DNA of 57,737 nt from Thermoplasmata archaeon (lineage in GTDB: Archaea; Thermoplasmatota; Thermoplasmata; Lutacidiplasmatales; UBA184). Each line of letters starts with the position of its first letter. Positions within the stretch are counted from its first letter, which is position 1. Below, piece by piece: positions 51,244-57,737 of the stretch. Position numbers and translations under genes: made by a program. The notes under the pieces are model-generated. The model ran no database searches. It was not told the origin of the DNA and was given only the letters and a program-made list of their open reading frames with translations. The stretch is taken from assembly GCA_022750435.1 (NCBI GenBank), contig JAKIVS010000012.1:1-57737 (forward strand), written 5' to 3'.

Positions 51244-52509
51244 ATGCCGACGAAGCGCCGCGGTCCCCGCAAGGCGATCTTCGACCCGGTGCACGGCGTC
51301 ATCGCCCTGGAAGGGGTCTCGCTGGACCTCGTGGGTCACCGCGCCTTCCAGCGGCTGTGGGGGATCCGGCAGACTGGCCTCGCCCACCTGGTCTTCCCGG
51401 GCGCGAACCACACGCGTCTCGAGCACTCGCTCGGCGTCTACGCCGTCGTTCGCATCATGGCGGAGCGGCTTGGGCTCGACGACGCCTCGGCCGACCGCGT
51501 GGCGGCGGGCGGCCTGCTCCACGATCTGGGCCATACACCGCTCTCGCACACCCTCGAACCGACGCTCCGGGAGGTGGAGGGGGTCGGCCACGAAGCCCGA
51601 GGCCGCGCCGCGATCGTGGACGGGGCGACGGCCGTCGTCGGAGGCGGAACCGGGCCGAGCATCGCCGAGATCCTCGAACGGCACGGGATCGCTCCGAAGT
51701 CGGTGGCCGAGCTCGTGGACCCGTCCGGAGCGGTTCCGCTCCCTCTGCTCCGCGCGATCCTGCATGGGGCCATCGACGCGGACCGGATCGACTACCTCCA
51801 GCGGGACGCGTACTACACCGGCGTCGCCCACGGAGCCATCGACGCCGTCCGTCTCCTCGACACGGTCCGCGCCACCCGTTCCCGGCTCGTCTTCGCCGAG
51901 AAGGGTCGGCACGCCGTGGAAGGGTTCCTCGTCGGTCGCGCTCTGATGTACTCTTCCGTATACTACCACAAGACGGTCCGCGCGGCCGAAGTGATGGCCC
52001 AAGGAGCCGTCGAGCGTCTGCCCGGGTATCCGGAGGTGGCCCGACCGCTGCTCGACGGCACCGACGCCGACCTCTTGGTGGGCCTCCGAGAGGCCGGCGG
52101 ACGCTCGGCGGCGCTGGCCCTCGGCCTCCTGGAACGACGCCTCCACAAGCGGGTCGTGGGCTGGCGCAAGCTGACCCGCTCCGAGAGGGCCGGTCTTCGG
52201 CGCCTCGCCCGTCGTCCCGCCGAACGCCGCGCGCGCGAAGAGGAGTTGGCCGACCGGATCGGCGCCCCCTCGGGCGGCGTCCTGTTCGACCTCGCTGGCC
52301 TCGAAGCCCGGGAGCCGAAGGGGGAGGATTGGAGCGAGGTCGGCGTCGCCGAGGATGGGAGGATCGTCCACCCGTTCCGGATGCCGAGCGTCTGGCGCTC
52401 GCTCGCCCTGCGTCCGCCGAGCGTCTGGTCGGCGTCCGTCTACGTCGACCCGCGCTTCCGCGCGGTGGCGGAGCGGCGGATCGGGCGGCGCGCCGCCGAC
52501 GTGCTCTGA
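51244..52509 (+). CDS. HD-domain phosphohydrolase (dGTPase/SAMHD1-like)
   Basis: The protein has 421 residues: an early VHGVIALEG segment and RLWGIRQTGLAHLVFPGANH, then the HD signature as TRLEHSLGVYAVV and GLLHDLGHTPLSH (His-Asp pair), and later DADRIDYLQRDAYYTGVAHG, typical of HD hydrolases of the dGTPase/YdhJ/SAMHD1 type. It hydrolyses a phosphate or nucleotide, exact substrate unknown. The 3' end overlaps the convergent EVE gene by 70 nt. Confidence 0.9.
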   Translation: MPTKRRGPRKAIFDPVHGVIALEGVSLDLVGHRAFQRLWGIRQTGLAHLVFPGANHTRLEHSLGVYAVVRIMAERLGLDDASADRVAAGGLLHDLGHTPLSHTLEPTLREVEGVGHEARGRAAIVDGATAVVGGGTGPSIAEILERHGIAPKSVAELVDPSGAVPLPLLRAILHGAIDADRIDYLQRDAYYTGVAHGAIDAVRLLDTVRATRSRLVFAEKGRHAVEGFLVGRALMYSSVYYHKTVRAAEVMAQGAVERLPGYPEVARPLLDGTDADLLVGLREAGGRSAALALGLLERRLHKRVVGWRKLTRSERAGLRRLARRPAERRAREEELADRIGAPSGGVLFDLAGLEAREPKGEDWSEVGVAEDGRIVHPFRMPSVWRSLALRPPSVWSASVYVDPRFRAVAERRIGRRAADVL

Positions 52510-52922
52510 GCCGCTCCGGCCGCGGGCTCATACGAGAGGATCCGCGACCACTGCGGCTCGGTGACCGGCATCACCGAGAGACGGCCGATCCGGACCAGGT
52601 CGAACGACGCGAGCTTCGGGTCGGCCTTGAGGGTCGCCAACGACACCGGGGCGCGCAGGGGCCGCACCGGCCGGATCTGGACCGTCCACGAGCCACGGTC
52701 GTCCTCCGGGTCGGGCGTGGGCGTGCTAGCGACGGCGGCCACGCCCGCCACCGCTCGTTCGGTCCCGGAGTGGTAATAGAACACCTCGTCGCGCGGTCGC
52801 ATCGACTTGAGGTGACGGAGAGCGAGGGCGTTGTGGACGCCGCTCCAATCGGTCTTGCCGTCCCGCTCGAGGTCGGCATACGAGTAGTGGGTCGGCTCCT
52901 CCTTCACGAGCCAGCGGGCCAT
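52440..52922 (-). CDS. EVE-domain (PUA-like) protein
   Basis: The protein has 160 residues with the EVE signature: RWLVKEEPTHYSYADLERDG, WSGVHNALALRHLKSMRPRD, VFYYHSGTERAVAGVAAVAS and the LIRIGRLSVMPV-like end. EVE domains bind modified DNA bases or RNA. The C-terminal tail is Ser/Arg-rich and overlaps the HD hydrolase gene by 70 nt. Start ATG at 52922. Confidence 0.92.
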   Translation of the reverse strand: MARWLVKEEPTHYSYADLERDGKTDWSGVHNALALRHLKSMRPRDEVFYYHSGTERAVAGVAAVASTPTPDPEDDRGSWTVQIRPVRPLRAPVSLATLKADPKLASFDLVRIGRLSVMPVTEPQWSRILSYEPAAGAAQSTSAARRPIRRSATARKRGST

Positions 52923-52967
52923 GCCGTGCGACGCGAGCGCGGGTTGATGACGGTTCCGGGCGGTCGG

Positions 52968-52975
52968 GTTTATCC
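52968..52975 (+). promoter_or_regulatory. TATA-like box of the glycosyltransferase gene
   Basis: The stretch gtttatcc is centred 26 nt before the GTG at 52997. Confidence 0.5.
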
Positions 52976-52996
52976 CCGGCCGGCCATCCGCCCGTC

Positions 52997-54034
52997 GTGC
53001 GGGTCGCCCTCGTCGGAACGGGAGTCCAATCGATCCCGCCGGTGGGCTATGGAGGGGTGGAGCGGACGATCGCCGAGTTCGCGAAGGCGCTGCGAGTCGC
53101 CGGCCACGATCCGGTCGTGCTGAACCGGGTCCGCCACGGGCGCTCGCTCGACGAGTATCTGTTCGCCCTCTCCGTTCCCGGGATGGTCCGCGCCGCCGGC
53201 GTTGACGTGGTGCACGCGAGCACGCCGGTGGTCGCGAATCGGCTGGCGCTCGCTGGGATCCCCTTTGTCTACACGACCCATTCGCGGCACTGGTTCGAGC
53301 GAACGGGCGGACGTCAACGCTTCGGCTTCTGGCTCGAGCGGCGGGCCGTCCGAAGGGCCGCGGCGACGGTCGCCCTCACGCCGGCGCTTCGGGATGTGGT
53401 CGCCCGGACGGTGCCCGCGGCCATGGGCGCCCTTTCGGTGATCCCGATCGGCGTGGATACCGACGCCTTCCGACCGGACCTCGCCGCGCGCACCGGTCGA
53501 GTCGCGCTGGGTGTCGGTGTCGTCCGCCCGATGAAGCGATGGGAGCTCGCAGCGCAGGCCGCGCACGAAGCGGGATGGACGTTCCGGCTCGTGGGTCCAA
53601 CCCCAGATCCGGCGTATGCCGATCGACTCCGGACGATTGGCCCGTCGGTCGAGCTGCTCGGCGAAGTCATGGACGACGAGCTGCGGAGGGAGTACGCGCG
53701 CGCGGATGTTCTGCTCCACCCGAGCCGCGTCGAGCTCCTTGCCGGGGCCGTCCTCCAGGGGCTCTCGGCGGGTCTCCCCGTCCTCGGCGCGGCGCCGATC
53801 GCCTCCCTGGTCGAGGACGGGAAGACCGGCTGGACCGCGCCCGCTGGCGCCAGCGATGCCGAGATCGGTCGGTTCCTCGCCGTGCGACTCCGCGAGCTCG
53901 TGGAGCCCACGCTCCGGACCCGACTCTCGGAGGAAGCGCGTCGCGTGGCCTCCTCTCGATTCTCCTGGCCCGCGGTGGTCGCCGCGCACGAGCGGGTGTA
54001 CGAGACGGTGCGGAGCGGCCGGCCCCGCCGCTAG
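52997..54034 (+). CDS. GT4-family glycosyltransferase
   Basis: The protein has 345 residues. The N-terminal lobe contains VGYGGVERTIAEFAKALRVA and VVHASTPVVANRLALAGIPF. The C-terminal lobe shows ALGVGVVRPMKRWELAAQAA, FRLVGPTPDPAYADRLR and the E-x7-E region as HPSRVELLAGAVLQGLSAGL. These match retaining glycosyltransferases of the GT-B fold that use nucleotide sugars, probably for surface or glycoprotein glycans. GTG start, leaderless-type spacing. Its stop overlaps the winged-helix gene on the other strand. Confidence 0.9.
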   Translation: MRVALVGTGVQSIPPVGYGGVERTIAEFAKALRVAGHDPVVLNRVRHGRSLDEYLFALSVPGMVRAAGVDVVHASTPVVANRLALAGIPFVYTTHSRHWFERTGGRQRFGFWLERRAVRRAAATVALTPALRDVVARTVPAAMGALSVIPIGVDTDAFRPDLAARTGRVALGVGVVRPMKRWELAAQAAHEAGWTFRLVGPTPDPAYADRLRTIGPSVELLGEVMDDELRREYARADVLLHPSRVELLAGAVLQGLSAGLPVLGAAPIASLVEDGKTGWTAPAGASDAEIGRFLAVRLRELVEPTLRTRLSEEARRVASSRFSWPAVVAAHERVYETVRSGRPRR

Positions 54035-54609
54035 CGACCCAGCCGAATCGGTCCCACGTCCCGGGACGATCCCGGGGGCGAGGGACGCGTCGTGCGCCGC
54101 CGGAGGTCGCGGGCAAGAGCCTCCCCGAGCGGGGTCAATTCGTACACTTTCAGTCGCCGGACCTGGTGTTCCACGTGCCGACGTCCGACGGAGAGCACCC
54201 CGGCCGCCACCAGGCGCGCCAGTGCCTTTGCGAGCGAGCTTTGACGGAGACGGAGGGCCGCTCCAATCCCCGCCTGCGACAGGCCGACCGGCGCGAGTTC
54301 GTTCGGGCCGAGCCGTCCCTGTCGGAGAATGTGCAGGATCACGCGCTGCGAGGTCCGCAACGGTTCCTCGTCGTCGACGGTGGACGGCAGTCCGGCGGAG
54401 GTTCCGCTCGGGGGCGCCGACGCCACCACGATCTCGACGCGGGGCGGCGGTGCCGGAACGGCGGTCGGTTCCGACGGAGGCGGTGACGTCACCGGAGCGG
54501 CGACGGGAACGACGGGACGGCGATCCCGGATTCGTTCCAGCACGAGGCGGGCGCCCACGGCGACGGCGCCTCCGGCGAGCGCCCCGGCGAGGAAGTCGGT
54601 GAGGATCAG
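54031..54609 (-). CDS. membrane-anchored winged-helix protein
   Basis: The protein has about 192 residues. A single N-terminal helix (ILTDFLAGALAGGAVAVGAR) is followed by a Pro/Val-rich linker and a winged helix (about 100-180: QRVILHILRQGRLGPNELAP, SLAKALARLVAAGVLSVGRR, KVYELTPLGEALARDL). The winged helix is clearly homologous to the one at 21765-23108. No ATG, GTG or TTG lies in frame before the membrane helix; a CTG at 54609 with AGGGGGA 6 nt upstream is the best start, and the true start may be elsewhere. Downstream partner of the PKD protein gene (44-nt gap). Confidence 0.7.
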   Translation of the reverse strand: MILTDFLAGALAGGAVAVGARLVLERIRDRRPVVPVAAPVTSPPPSEPTAVPAPPPRVEIVVASAPPSGTSAGLPSTVDDEEPLRTSQRVILHILRQGRLGPNELAPVGLSQAGIGAALRLRQSSLAKALARLVAAGVLSVGRRHVEHQVRRLKVYELTPLGEALARDLRRRTTRPSPPGSSRDVGPIRLGR

Positions 54610-54652
54610 ACGGATTCCCCCTGGAGAAGTGGTCGGACCTCGTCGCGGGCCG

Positions 54653-55954
54653 TCACGGGTCGTCGCGCTCCGACGGTCTTGTCTCCGAGGGCGCCGACGA
54701 CCGGCTGAGCTCGCGGACGATCTCGAGGCCGTCGCGGCGGAGTCTGCGACGCCCGAGCGCAAGTTGGAGGGGAGCGAACGAGACCGCGGCTCCGGCCGCG
54801 ACGCCGACCAGGGTCCAGAGCAGCACCGGCGGCGACGAGGTTCCGGACGAGGCGACGGGGTGGGCGGGTCCTTTCGGACCGCCCGTGCTGACGAGATCCG
54901 TGAACGAGGTGTTCGCGGACGCCAGCCTTCCGTGGGCGTCGACCACCGCGACGGAGACGTGGAACGTCCCCACGTCCTCCGGCGTGCAGTTCAGCACGGA
55001 GGTGTTCTGGCTGACGCAGCCCGGTGGCAAACCCGTGTAGGCGTAGGACAACGGGAGGGTGCCCCGGGCCTCGGCGATCAGCGTCGTCGAGTTCCCGAAG
55101 GTGACGTTCGCCGGCGTTGCGAAGAACGCGCTGACCGACGGCCCGGCGGGGACCGAGGGTGACACCAGCAACGCGCCGACCGCGCCCTGGCTGTCGCCCA
55201 CCGCGTCGCTGACCACGACGTAGAGGGCGTAGTTTCCCGGGGCACTCGGAGCGCAGGGAAGGGCCGAGGTGTTCGCCGAGGAGCAGCCGGCCGGCAACGT
55301 GGGATACCGGTAGGTCAGCGGTCCGGACCCGCCGCTGGCGACGACCGAGAGCACGACGGACCCACCGACCGTGACATTCCCGGGTGAGGAGCCGAAGCCG
55401 GAGATGACGAGGGCGCCTGCGCCAGCGCCGAGCGGGTGCACCGTCAGGTTCCCGGAGACCGAGGCGAGATCTCCGGCCACGTCCCGGACGGACATCGTCA
55501 CGTCGAACGACCCGGCGGCCGTCGGGCGGCACGCCAACCGCGAGGCGTTGGTCGACTCGCATCCCGGAGGGAGTCCCCCGTAGGCGTAGGTCAGCGGACC
55601 TCCGGGGGACGTCGCGTTGACGGTGATCGTGGTGTCGTTCCCGAGGGAGACCATGGTCGGGGCGAAGGAGAAGCCCGTGATCTGGAGCATTCCCGAGGGC
55701 CGATCCGCCGCAGCGACGTCCGTACGCCCCAGGTCGACGGAACCGAGAAGGGCGGGACCGCTCGGAGGGGCGCCCGGGGGCCGACCGAGCGCGCCGCCGC
55801 CGAAGAAGAACAGGGCCAGCGCCGACGAGAACAGCAGGACGGCGAGTCCGGTGACGAGCACCGTGCGCCGAATCGAGACATTTCGGACCACCGGGGCCCC
55901 CGAGACCCTCGGTCGGCCCTCGTCCGGGGACCGCGCTCCACGCTGCGAGCTCAT
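54653..55954 (-). CDS. triple-repeat PKD/Ig-like membrane protein
   Basis: The protein has 433 residues. Signal/anchor helix (TVLVTGLAVLLFSSALALFF), then three homologous beta repeats of about 85-95 residues with the pattern PLTYAYGGLPPGCESTNASR, each ending in a V-x-V-x-D strand, and a C-terminal helix (LLWTLVGVAAGAAVSFAPLQ) with a basic tail. The Cys pairs in each repeat may form disulfides. The ATG at 55954 has a TATA-like gcataaac (55978-55985) about 27 nt upstream. It is placed directly before the membrane-anchored winged-helix gene. Confidence 0.8.
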   Translation of the reverse strand: MSSQRGARSPDEGRPRVSGAPVVRNVSIRRTVLVTGLAVLLFSSALALFFFGGGALGRPPGAPPSGPALLGSVDLGRTDVAAADRPSGMLQITGFSFAPTMVSLGNDTTITVNATSPGGPLTYAYGGLPPGCESTNASRLACRPTAAGSFDVTMSVRDVAGDLASVSGNLTVHPLGAGAGALVISGFGSSPGNVTVGGSVVLSVVASGGSGPLTYRYPTLPAGCSSANTSALPCAPSAPGNYALYVVVSDAVGDSQGAVGALLVSPSVPAGPSVSAFFATPANVTFGNSTTLIAEARGTLPLSYAYTGLPPGCVSQNTSVLNCTPEDVGTFHVSVAVVDAHGRLASANTSFTDLVSTGGPKGPAHPVASSGTSSPPVLLWTLVGVAAGAAVSFAPLQLALGRRRLRRDGLEIVRELSRSSAPSETRPSERDDP

Positions 55955-55977
55955 CGTGGTCCGGTGGTCGACCGGGG

Positions 55978-55985
55978 GCATAAAC
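55978..55985 (-). promoter_or_regulatory. TATA-like box of the PKD/winged-helix operon
   Basis: The minus-strand reading gtttatgc is centred about 27 nt before the ATG at 55954. A second AT-rich element (gcatatac) lies at 55992-56000. Confidence 0.5.
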
Positions 55986-56059
55986 CCCGGGCGCATATAC
56001 GCCGCAAGTATTCCGCGCCCACGATGCGTTGACGAGCGGCCCCGACGCCGAAGCCCGGG

Positions 56060-56830
56060 CTAGCCGACGACGAACCCCTGCGGGGTGATGGCGAACGGCC
56101 GGCGCTCGGGGTCGTGCGCCGAGCCTCGCATGCGGACGATCTTGATCTGACGGATCGACCGGTCCCCGACCCACTTGCGGGTAACGAGAATCTCCCCGCG
56201 GGTCAGGATCTCCTCCGGGGAGAGCACCATCGGGTTGCCCGGGGTCGCGGTCAGGAGGGTCGTCACCTCCATCTCGGAGAGGAACCGCAGGAGCGACTGG
56301 ACCTCGGTGCGCTCGGGTTGGATGTCGCCCTGGATGGCGGACTTCATCGCAAACCGGCGGATCGAGGTCAGCGAGTCGACGACGACCCGGGTGAACCGGG
56401 AGCCGCCCATCTGGTTGCGGAGCTTCAGGTGAATCGACTGGATCGAGATGTCGTCGGAGTCGGTCGGCTTGCGGGTCTCCGAGGACAGGTCCCGCATCGT
56501 CTTCAGGTCGGCCAGGGCCCGGATCTCCTGAACGTCCGCCATCCGCTTGATCGCCCGGGTCCCGGGGTTCGCATCCAGCGTCCGGACCGCGGAGAGGTCC
56601 CAACCGAACGCGCGAACGTTCTCGACGATCTCCGTCGGAGGTTCGTCGACGGCGACCAGCAGCACCTCCTCGCCGAGCCGGAGCCCCTCGAGCAGGAAGG
56701 AGAGGGCGAGCAGCGACTTGCCGCTCCCCGTTCCGCCCGTCACCAGGTACGGGCGCCCGGCCAGGAGACCCCCTCCGAGCATCCGGTCCAGCCCGGGGAT
56801 TCCGGTCGAGACGCGGCCCTCCGCGACCAT
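56060..56830 (-). CDS. KaiC-like RecA-family ATPase
   Basis: The protein has 256 residues, a single RecA/KaiC domain: STGIPGLDRMLGGGLLAGRP, Walker A GGTGSGKS (about 32-39), VLLVAVDEPPTEIVENVRAF, a Walker B-like RVVVDSLTSIRRFA and a C-terminal block KIVRMRGSAHDPERRPFAIT. KaiC-like archaeal ATPases work in signalling, motility or regulation. There is no second KaiC domain and no KaiA/KaiB. It is 7 nt after the Pro/Ala-rich gene and so co-transcribed with it. Confidence 0.9.
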   Translation of the reverse strand: MVAEGRVSTGIPGLDRMLGGGLLAGRPYLVTGGTGSGKSLLALSFLLEGLRLGEEVLLVAVDEPPTEIVENVRAFGWDLSAVRTLDANPGTRAIKRMADVQEIRALADLKTMRDLSSETRKPTDSDDISIQSIHLKLRNQMGGSRFTRVVVDSLTSIRRFAMKSAIQGDIQPERTEVQSLLRFLSEMEVTTLLTATPGNPMVLSPEEILTRGEILVTRKWVGDRSIRQIKIVRMRGSAHDPERRPFAITPQGFVVG

Positions 56831-56836
56831 CGCGAC

Positions 56837-57737
56837 CTAGCCCTCCGGAGCGGCGGGGGGATTGGCGGAGTCCGAAGAATCGGAGGACGCAGCGGCGGAG
56901 GTCGATTCTGCGGGAGGGGCCCGAGAGGGGGCCGCCGGCTCGACGCCCGTCACGGGCGACGCCTTCCGTCGGCGGGGCGCCTTCCGCTTCGGTTTCGGCG
57001 GGGGGACGGCGGCCGTGAATTCGGCGGCGGCCGTGGACTCGGCGGCGGCCGTGGACTCGGCGGCGGCCGGAGCAACCGTAGCGGGATCCGGAATGGAAGC
57101 CGGATCGGCGGGCGGCGACCGGTGGGGCGCGTGCGTCGGCGGGGTCGGAGCGGGAAGTTTGGCCGGAGCCATGTCCGGGCCCGAGGATGGAACGGGTGGG
57201 GATTCGGTCGCGGCGGGCGGACTCTTCGGCTTCCGCGGCGCCCGCTTCCGCTTCGGTTTCTCCGGGGCCGGAACTTCTGCGGCAGGGGCCGCTGCGGATG
57301 GAATCGGAGGGATCGACTCGGCCGCGACCGGAACGGCGATCGGCGGCGAGACGAGCGGTTCGAGGAGCGGAGCCAGGACAATCGTCTCCGGCGTGGGAGT
57401 CGGAGCGGCCGCGGGCTCGACCACGGGGACCGCCGGCGCCCCGGCCGGCGAGTCCAGGAGCGGAGGGGCGGCGGGCGCTGGGGGGAGCTCGGCCGCCGAA
57501 GGCTCCACCACAACCGGTGGGGCGAGGACCGGTTCGGGCGCGGGGGGTACTGGTAGGGGTTCCGGCTCGACGACGATCCGGCGTGTGGGCAGGGGCGGCG
57601 GGGGGCGCGCTCCTCGGCTCGGAGCCGACGGAAGCGAGGCGGGCGGAACTTCCACCGGGGGTGGCGGCGGAGGCGGCGGCATCGGTCGCCCGTTCGCCGG
57701 TCCGGTCGGCGCCGGCGGGCTTCGGGACGGTGCGGTC
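56837..57737 (-). CDS. Pro/Ala/Lys-Arg-rich low-complexity protein, 5' end outside window
   Basis: The frame is open to the right edge, so the true start may lie beyond the window; the first ATG inside is at 57682. The visible roughly 300 residues are almost wholly Pro, Ala, Val and Glu with repeated basic patches (PKRKRAPRKPKSPP and PKPKRKAPRRRKASP), resembling histone-H1-like or nucleoid-binding tails. No globular domain is visible. It precedes the KaiC-like ATPase by 6 nt and may be a tail of a larger signalling or DNA-binding protein. Confidence 0.6.
   Translation of the reverse strand, partial: TAPSRSPPAPTGPANGRPMPPPPPPPPVEVPPASLPSAPSRGARPPPPLPTRRIVVEPEPLPVPPAPEPVLAPPVVVEPSAAELPPAPAAPPLLDSPAGAPAVPVVEPAAAPTPTPETIVLAPLLEPLVSPPIAVPVAAESIPPIPSAAAPAAEVPAPEKPKRKRAPRKPKSPPAATESPPVPSSGPDMAPAKLPAPTPPTHAPHRSPPADPASIPDPATVAPAAAESTAAAESTAAAEFTAAVPPPKPKRKAPRRRKASPVTGVEPAAPSRAPPAESTSAAASSDSSDSANPPAAPEG

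Overview
This window is very GC-rich and carries archaeal genes throughout. TATA-like boxes sit about 25-32 nt before many start codons, so many messages look leaderless. One tRNA gene is interrupted in the T-loop. Typical archaeal gene families include Hjc resolvase, an FCF1-type PIN protein, a KaiC-type RecA ATPase, a thiolase/DUF35 pair and N-glycosylation-sequon-rich surface proteins. The best guess is an uncultured, heterotrophic, high-GC Thermoplasmatota-like euryarchaeon from soil, sediment or groundwater. The phylum is inferred from gene content, not proven.

Layout. 0-5.4 kb: 3' part of tRNA-Ile, two SRPBCC proteins, a winged-helix protein, a VOC protein, a DinB protein, a DNA methyltransferase whose reading frame is broken, and MsrB. 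5.5-16.6 kb: alpha/beta hydrolase, an ABC-2 exporter pair, an M29-like aminopeptidase, small proteins, an NAD-type formate dehydrogenase, an MBL-fold hydrolase, a ribbon-helix-helix-like protein and a four-helix membrane protein. 16.6-18.3 kb: PhzF and DUF72. 18.3-30.0 kb: an almost wholly minus-strand island of secreted or membrane-anchored proteins (YVTN propeller, PKD, sequon-rich linkers, FN3), interrupted by tRNA-Thr and a DUF1801 gene remnant. 30.1-33.3 kb: urocanase and another surface protein. 33.4-40.6 kb: Nudix, acyl-CoA ligase, PIN, dienelactone-hydrolase-like protein, SCP2, 3-hydroxyacyl-CoA dehydrogenase, intron-containing tRNA-Ser, VOC, and a DUF35/thiolase-like pair; this is an acyl-CoA metabolism neighbourhood. 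40.6-51.1 kb: Hjc, divergent to an AAA+ ATPase/zinc-ribbon pair, followed by a four-gene zinc-ribbon/SPFH/membrane operon and a giant TPR/zinc-finger protein. 51.2-57.7 kb: HD hydrolase, EVE protein, glycosyltransferase, a PKD membrane protein paired with a membrane-anchored winged-helix protein, a KaiC-like ATPase and a Pro/Ala/Lys-rich protein cut by the window end.

How the genes fit together. The acyl-CoA ligase, hydroxyacyl-CoA dehydrogenase, SCP2 and thiolase-like/DUF35 proteins suggest fatty-acid or side-chain degradation. Urocanase, aminopeptidase and formate dehydrogenase suggest growth on amino acids and one-carbon units. The surface-protein island implies heavy investment in a glycosylated cell surface. 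Two loci carry homologous winged-helix domains tied to the membrane next to or fused with PKD ectodomains, a possible family of membrane-bound regulators. The SPFH/zinc-ribbon operon resembles the Bacillus ydjGHI membrane-stress arrangement and is the other candidate for a little-described system.
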